64,000 nt of DNA from Croceicoccus hydrothermalis (GTDB taxonomy: Bacteria; Pseudomonadota; Alphaproteobacteria; Sphingomonadales; Sphingomonadaceae): NCBI RefSeq assembly GCF_022378335.1, contig NZ_JAIQCI010000007.1:124001-188000 (forward strand), read 5' to 3'. Shown here in pieces: positions 59,721-64,000 of this stretch. The notes beneath the pieces were generated by a model that ran no database searches, had not been told where the DNA came from, and worked only from the letters and a program-made list of their open reading frames with translations. Each line of letters starts with the position of its first letter. Positions within the stretch are counted from its first letter, which is position 1. Position numbers and translations under genes: made by a program.

Positions 59721-59746
59721 ATGATCGCCATATGGCGATCATTTTC
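59721..59746 (+). terminator. Palindromic terminator after tRNA-Ala
   Basis: 22-bp perfect palindrome (ATGATCGCCAT / ATGGCGATCAT) followed by TTTTC, 38 nt after the tRNA. Most simply an intrinsic terminator; an operator for the next gene is an alternative. Confidence 0.6.
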
Positions 59747-59842
59747 GCCCGTTCGCCGCGCGCCTGTGCAGTTTAGCGGGCTGCGGCTTGCGCCTTTGCG
59801 CGCGATCCCTATGCACGGACGAAAGCTTGGAGGGAGGCAGGA

Positions 59843-60256
59843 ATGGCGCGTCGATACTGGCTGATGAAATCGGAACCCGATGTCTATTCGTGGGACGACC
59901 TTGTGGAGCAGGGCGAAGGCACCTGGGACGGCGTCCGCAACCACAAGGCGAAGAACAATCTGATCGCGATGAAGAAGGGCGATCAGGCTTTCTTCTACCA
60001 CTCGAATATCGGGCTGGAGATCGTCGGCATCGTCGAGATCAGCGAGGACGGCATAACCGATCCGACCGATGAAACCGGCAAATGGGCTGCGGTCAAGGTG
60101 AAGCCTGTCCGCAAGCTCGAACACCCGGTCACGTTGAAGCAGGTCAAGGCCACGCCCGAACTCGAAGAGATGGAGCTGGTAAAGCTTTCCCGCCTTTCGG
60201 TTGGCGAGGTGCGCCCGGAAGAGTGGAAGATCATTCTTCAGATGGCAAAGGGTTGA
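59843..60256 (+). CDS. EVE domain-containing protein
   Basis: A 137-residue single-domain protein of the EVE/PUA-like fold: RRYWLMKSEPDVYSWDDL start, GTWDGVRNHKAKNNL, MKKGDQAFFYHSN and VRPEEWKIILQMA end. EVE domains bind modified bases in DNA or RNA; stand-alone versions like this (YTH/THYN1-like) are widespread and their target in bacteria is unclear. GGAGGGAGG precedes the ATG. No restriction or defence genes are adjacent. Confidence 0.92.
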   Translation: MARRYWLMKSEPDVYSWDDLVEQGEGTWDGVRNHKAKNNLIAMKKGDQAFFYHSNIGLEIVGIVEISEDGITDPTDETGKWAAVKVKPVRKLEHPVTLKQVKATPELEEMELVKLSRLSVGEVRPEEWKIILQMAKG

Positions 60257-60379
60257 GCGACGTTCGGGCTCTGCCCCGAATCAGGACAGCAAGATTCGAT
60301 ACGAAACCAATTGGTTGAGATTCGGTTAAGGTGACCCTCGGACTTTCGCTTGAGTCCGGTGGATTGCGGAGATCGATCG

Positions 60380-60601
60380 ATGCCCCCCTTGCCAGCCTCT
60401 CTCATATTTGTCAGCGAAACCGCGGTTAAGGGGCGCTCAACAGGTTTCGGCCAAGCCGCGCGCCACGGGAGCGACAGACCGGCGCGCCGCCCGTTCTTAG
60501 CCCGGTTGCGCGCGTTCGGGCGTCTGAGCATGCAGGATACGCGCGATTTCCTGCTGGCCTATTGCGCCGGTTTCCTCGCGGTCGGCGCCTTCATCTTCTG
60601 A
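60380..60601 (+). CDS. Possible small hypothetical protein
   Basis: 73 residues, if started at 60380; basic centre and a hydrophobic C-terminus (FLLAYCAGFLAVGAFIF) that could be a tail anchor. The ATG at 60530 (AGCATG) would give only 23 residues (MQDTRDFLLAYC...). No family recognised and no clear ribosome-binding site. It might be a membrane microprotein or not a gene. Confidence 0.35.
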   Translation: MPPLPASLIFVSETAVKGRSTGFGQAARHGSDRPARRPFLARLRAFGRLSMQDTRDFLLAYCAGFLAVGAFIF

Positions 60602-60623
60602 CGATCATGAAACGCCGGCAAGC

Positions 60624-61934
60624 CTAGCCCGCGCTCATCAACCGCTTTTCCGCGCGATACAGGACGAAGCCGAGCCACGCGGAACCGATGCACATCGCCG
60701 CGGCAAGCAGCAGCTGATCCTCGATCGAGACACCCATACCCGTCAGCATCACGGCGAGCAGCGATCCGCCTGTCATTGCGATCGCGTTCAAGATATTGTT
60801 CGCCGCGATGGTGCGCGCGGTCTGCGTCTTTTTCACCACCGTGGTGAGAAAGGCGTAAAGCGGCACGACGAACATGCCTCCGCAGATCGCAATCCCCAAA
60901 AGACATGCAAGCAGCGGCCATGCCAACGGACGCGCAATGAAGTCGAGCGGCCCCAGCAGCCCGGAAGCAAGCGGGGTCCAGGCAAGGCAGACAAAGTGGA
61001 ACAGCACGATGAAAATGCCCATCGCAATCACCGATACAGGGGCATAGCGCGCCGAAACCTTGCCCTTCAGCAACCCGTTGATCGCCATGGAACCGATGGC
61101 CACGCCCACCGAAAACACGACGAGGAACAGGCTGGCCACCTCCTTGCTTGCGGTCAGGACATTTTTGGCAAGCGGCGGGAATTCGATGAAGAGCACCGCC
61201 CCTATGGTCCAGAAGAAGCTGATCGCGATAATGGCGTAGAACACGCGCGAATCGACCATGGTATCGCGAATGACGCGGATCGAACTTCGCCACACATTAT
61301 AGTCAATCGGCTCGACATCGCCCTGTGCCGGGGCGGGGGGCACCTGACGCCCGGCAACATATCCCGCGATGGCCAGGAGAATCACGAGGATCGCCGCCCA
61401 TTCCACCGGCACCCAGCCCGCGAGAATCGTTCCGGCCAGAATGGCGAGATAGGTCCCGGCCTCCACCAGCCCCGTGCCGGCCAGCACCTCGTCATCGTGA
61501 AGGTGCTGCGGCAGGATTGCATATTTGATCGGACCGAAGAATGTCGAATGCACCCCCATCGCGAACAGCGCGATCAGCAGCAGCGGTATCGCCATGCTTT
61601 CGACCGCGATCGCTTGCCAGGCAAGGACAAGCCCGGCCGCGCCCGCGACCATGATCCCGATTTCGGCCAGCTTGATCCACCGGATGATCGCGGCCTTGTC
61701 GCGCATGTCCGCCAATTGCCCGGCAAGCGCGGACAGCAGGAAATAGGGCAGGATGAACACGGCCGACGCGATGGCCGAAAACCGGGCCTCGGCCTCTTCG
61801 GAACTGTAGACCGAATACACGACGAACAGCACCATCGCGTTCTTGTACAGGTTGTCGTTGAACGCGCCCAGCATCTGCGTGACGAAGAGAGGCACGAACC
61901 GCCGTTGTTTCATCAGTCGAGTCGATAGGGTCAT
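60624..61934 (-). CDS. LplT-like MFS transporter (lysophospholipid transporter family)
   Basis: A 436-residue inner-membrane protein with about 12 helices. The start FVPLFVTQMLGAFNDNLYKNAMVLFVVYS and the GVHSTFFGPIKYAILPQHL motif identify the LplT/Aas-associated MFS group, which flips lysophospholipids to the inner leaflet for reacylation. In many relatives it is fused to an acyltransferase; here it stands alone, and no acyltransferase is adjacent, though pgsA (phospholipid synthesis) is divergent. Start 61934 is preferred; 61913 is possible. Confidence 0.87.
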   Translation of the reverse strand: MTLSTRLMKQRRFVPLFVTQMLGAFNDNLYKNAMVLFVVYSVYSSEEAEARFSAIASAVFILPYFLLSALAGQLADMRDKAAIIRWIKLAEIGIMVAGAAGLVLAWQAIAVESMAIPLLLIALFAMGVHSTFFGPIKYAILPQHLHDDEVLAGTGLVEAGTYLAILAGTILAGWVPVEWAAILVILLAIAGYVAGRQVPPAPAQGDVEPIDYNVWRSSIRVIRDTMVDSRVFYAIIAISFFWTIGAVLFIEFPPLAKNVLTASKEVASLFLVVFSVGVAIGSMAINGLLKGKVSARYAPVSVIAMGIFIVLFHFVCLAWTPLASGLLGPLDFIARPLAWPLLACLLGIAICGGMFVVPLYAFLTTVVKKTQTARTIAANNILNAIAMTGGSLLAVMLTGMGVSIEDQLLLAAAMCIGSAWLGFVLYRAEKRLMSAG

Positions 61935-62066
61935 GCAATATCCGGTCGCGGTTCTCGCCCATGGCATTAAACGCTGACGGGCGCGGCACAACCCCTTGGG
62001 CGCGGGGCGGGTGCCGCAATTTGTTTCATTGCGGCGAAGTTTCCCGCTATGCGCGCAGGCGACATC

Positions 62067-62633
62067 ATGCTGACTCTACCGAATCTCCTCACCCTGTCGC
62101 GAATTTTCGCCGTTCCGCTGCTTGCCGTGCTGATGTGGTGGCCGGGGTGGACGATCGGCTATCTCGCCGCGTTCGTCGTCTATTCGCTTGCGGGGATTAC
62201 GGATTATTTCGACGGCTATCTCGCGCGGGCGAGCGGGCGGGTCAGCCGGCTGGGCATTTTTCTCGACCCCATCGCGGACAAGATCATGGTGGCCGCGGTC
62301 ATCCTCGTGCTCACGGCGCAGGGGGCATTGCGCGGGCCGTTTTTCGGCGATCTGCACGTGGTGGCGGGGCTGATCATCCTCATTCGAGAGATTGCGGTGT
62401 CGGGCCTGCGCGAATTTCTTGCAGGGGTGCAGGTCTCGGTGCCGGTGTCCCGCCTCGCGAAGTGGAAGACCACCTTGCAGATCATTTCGCTCGGCGCGCT
62501 GATCCTCGCACAAGGGATACCGGGGCAGGTGTGGATCCACCTTGTCGGCATCGTCAGCCTGTGGGGCGCGGCGGTGCTGACCGTCATTACCGGGTGGGAT
62601 TACCTGCGCATCGGCCTTCGCCACATGGATTGA
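62067..62633 (+). CDS. pgsA: CDP-diacylglycerol--glycerol-3-phosphate 3-phosphatidyltransferase
   Basis: Makes phosphatidylglycerol phosphate at the inner membrane. 188 residues with the CDP-alcohol phosphotransferase motif D-G-x2-A-R-x8-G-x3-D-x3-D readable in YFDGYLARASGRVSRLGIFLDPIADK, and about five helices. The usual family start MLTLPNLLTLSRI corresponds to ATG 62067; an in-frame ATG at 62049 would add six residues. Divergent from the LplT-like gene. Confidence 0.93.
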   Translation: MLTLPNLLTLSRIFAVPLLAVLMWWPGWTIGYLAAFVVYSLAGITDYFDGYLARASGRVSRLGIFLDPIADKIMVAAVILVLTAQGALRGPFFGDLHVVAGLIILIREIAVSGLREFLAGVQVSVPVSRLAKWKTTLQIISLGALILAQGIPGQVWIHLVGIVSLWGAAVLTVITGWDYLRIGLRHMD

Positions 62634-62652
62634 TTTCTGGCCGCGAAGGGCG

Positions 62653-63552
62653 TCACCCTTCGCGCAATTCCTGCGCCAGAAGGCGGAATTCGTCCCCGCG
62701 CGGGCTGTTGCGGCGCCAGACCAGCGCAATCTCGCGCGTCGGATTTTCGGATTGCAGGTGGCGCGCCACCACGTCGGTATCGCGCAGGATTCCCGCATCG
62801 ATCGCCATTTGCGGCAACATGGTCAGACCAAGCCCGTTGTCCACCATCTGCACCAGCGTGTGCAGGCTGGTCCCGATCATCGTTGCATTCGCGCGCAGTT
62901 CGGGACGGTTGCACGCGGCCAGCGCATGTTCCTTGAGGCAATGCCCATCCTCGAGCAGGAGCAGACGCCCTTCATCGATCATCGCCGGCGGGATGATTTC
63001 GGGCGGATCGCGCGGATCGTCCTTGGGAAAAGCGATGAGCAATTCATCGTTCGAGATATGCTCATGCTCGACATCCCCCACCGCGAAGGGCAGCGCGAGA
63101 AGCACGCAATCCGACCGCCCGTGATGCAGCGATTCGATGGCGTCGGCACTCGGCTCCTCGCGCAGGAACAGCTTCAGTTGCGGGCGTTCGCGGCGCAGGC
63201 GGGGCAGAATGCGGGGGAGCAGGAATGGCGCGATGGTCGGGATCACGCTCATCCGAAGCTCGCCCGAAAGCGGCTTTCCCGCCGAGGCGACAAGCTCGCT
63301 CAATTCCTCCGCCTCGCGCAGCAGCCGGTGCGCCTTTTCCACCACCCGATTGCCGAGAGGGGTAAAGCGCACGACCCGCCGCGTCCGTTCGACCAAGGTC
63401 ACGCCGAGCAGCGATTCCAGTTCGCGTATTCCGGCCGAAAGCGTGGATTGGGAGACATAGACGCTTTCCGCCGCGCGCCCGAAATGCCCCTGCTCATGCA
63501 GCGCCAGCAGATATTGCAACTGTTTCAGCGTGGGCAGGTAACTGTTCTTCAT
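62653..63552 (-). CDS. oxyR: Hydrogen peroxide-sensing LysR-type regulator OxyR
   Basis: A 299-residue regulator: N-terminal winged helix-turn-helix (LKQLQYLLALHEQGHFGRAAESVYVSQSTLSAGIRELE) and C-terminal effector domain with two cysteines nine residues apart, Cys205 and Cys214, in DGHCLKEHALAAC. These correspond to the redox pair Cys199/Cys208 of E. coli OxyR (GHCLRDQ...C), so the protein can be assigned as a peroxide sensor. No catalase or peroxiredoxin gene is adjacent. It lies 20 nt after rnd on the same strand. Confidence 0.9.
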   Translation of the reverse strand: MKNSYLPTLKQLQYLLALHEQGHFGRAAESVYVSQSTLSAGIRELESLLGVTLVERTRRVVRFTPLGNRVVEKAHRLLREAEELSELVASAGKPLSGELRMSVIPTIAPFLLPRILPRLRRERPQLKLFLREEPSADAIESLHHGRSDCVLLALPFAVGDVEHEHISNDELLIAFPKDDPRDPPEIIPPAMIDEGRLLLLEDGHCLKEHALAACNRPELRANATMIGTSLHTLVQMVDNGLGLTMLPQMAIDAGILRDTDVVARHLQSENPTREIALVWRRNSPRGDEFRLLAQELREG

Positions 63553-63571
63553 CGCTGCGCTGCACCGGCCA

Positions 63572-64000
63572 TCACGCGGTCGGCACCGGCCTGTCGTCGA
63601 CCCGGGTCTTGGTGATTCGCCCGTCCTTCACGGCAAAGGCGACCTTGCCCTCCACCAGGTCGAGCGCATCCCGGCCGAATTGTTCGTAACGCCACCCTTC
63701 GAGCAGGGGCAGCCCCTTGCGCACCCCGGCGGCCAGGTTTTCAAGATCGTCGGAGCGCGCGATCAGGCGCGATGCGACGTCGATCTCCCGGCTGCGGATC
63801 TTGAGCAGGAGTTTCAGCAGATCGGCGACCAGCGCCCCTTCCTTGCCGAGCGGGGTGCCGCGCTTGCGCTCCGGCATCTCGTCGACGGGGAGGGGGGGCG
63901 CGGCGGACACCACGTCCATCAATCTCTTGCCGATATCATTGTCCTTCCACCCGTTGGACAGGCCGCGCACCTTGGCAAGGTCGCCCTGCTGCCGCGGGGG
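63572..64000 (-). CDS. rnd: Ribonuclease D (partial, N-terminus beyond window)
   Basis: About 142 C-terminal residues of a 3'-5' exoribonuclease that trims tRNA 3' ends. The visible part contains the HRDC-type helical domains: QQGDLAKVRGLSNGWKDNDIGKRLM, KEGALVADLLKLLLKIRSREIDVASRLIARSDDLENLAAG and the closing LLEGWRYEQFGRDALDLVEGKVAF. These match the RNase D C-terminus. The DEDDy catalytic domain lies off the right edge. Confidence 0.88.
   Translation of the reverse strand, partial: PPRQQGDLAKVRGLSNGWKDNDIGKRLMDVVSAAPPLPVDEMPERKRGTPLGKEGALVADLLKLLLKIRSREIDVASRLIARSDDLENLAAGVRKGLPLLEGWRYEQFGRDALDLVEGKVAFAVKDGRITKTRVDDRPVPTA

Noticed and set aside
59721-59742. 22-bp perfect palindrome as a recombination or operator site
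   Set aside because: Its position after tRNA-Ala and the following TTTT make an intrinsic terminator the simpler reading.
59843-60256. EVE-domain gene as part of a DNA-modification defence system
   Set aside because: The stand-alone EVE protein is common, and no restriction, methylation or nuclease gene is near it.

Overview
This 64 kb window is a gene-dense, GC-rich stretch of an alphaproteobacterial chromosome. It looks most like Sphingomonadales, probably the Erythrobacteraceae. The grounds are the CckA and CpdR cell-cycle phosphorelay proteins, a split F0 ATP-synthase operon with both b and b' subunits, a class II (CP4-like) EPSP synthase, SapC-family and FYDLN-acid-domain proteins, and many GTG/TTG starts with 4-bp stop/start overlaps. 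The assignment rests on recognised protein families, not on a database search. I see no prophage, insertion sequence, integrase, CRISPR array or clear genomic island. Neither tRNA gene is flanked by an integrase.

Layout. 0-7 kb: a partial inositol monophosphatase and argJ (-), a small exported protein and secA (+), then azoR and rlmN (-). 7-13 kb: an outer-membrane beta-barrel protein (+), a minus-strand group slt-greB-2OG oxygenase, then dapA and smpB (+). 13-20 kb: a DUF2062 protein, cckA, recA and alaS (+). 20-30 kb: a CPA2 antiporter, a GNAT-nitrilase fusion, icd, tRNA-Val, cpdR (-), an N-formylglutamate amidohydrolase (+), a candidate small RNA, sapC and an FAD-linked dehydrogenase (-), then an unknown exported protein and a DEAD-box helicase (+). 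31-38 kb: a UvrD/PcrA helicase (-), a repeat-containing exported protein (+), rsmD-rluB (-) and an AmpG-like transporter (+). 38-47 kb: a minus-strand chain lapA-pyrF-GNAT-trpF-trpB-trpA-accD-folC, with purB and radC upstream. 47-54 kb: ydbH-ynbE-ydbL and atpI-atpB-atpE-atpF'-atpF (+), gloB (-). 54-64 kb: aroA-CBU_0592-like-cmk-rpsA (-), an FYDLN-acid protein, tRNA-Ala and an EVE protein (+), an LplT-like transporter (-), pgsA (+), oxyR and a partial rnd (-).

Most genes are core metabolism and information processing: arginine, lysine, tryptophan, pyrimidine, purine, folate, fatty-acid and aromatic biosynthesis, protein secretion, translation, recombination and ATP synthesis. CckA and CpdR belong to one phosphorelay that controls CtrA activity and proteolysis. 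YdbH, YnbE and YdbL form an AsmA-like envelope lipid-transport set.

No clearly new multi-gene system is evident. The best leads are: a candidate intergenic sRNA at about 26510-26605 (minus strand) with its own promoter, two hairpins, an exposed CCUCCCU stretch and a strong terminator; an exported protein at 34042 built of seven degenerate 11-residue aromatic repeats behind a general-stress-type promoter; a 23-bp palindrome before an unknown exported protein at 29332; and a predicted leaderless alaS mRNA. Promoter, hairpin and sRNA calls were made by eye and are predictions.
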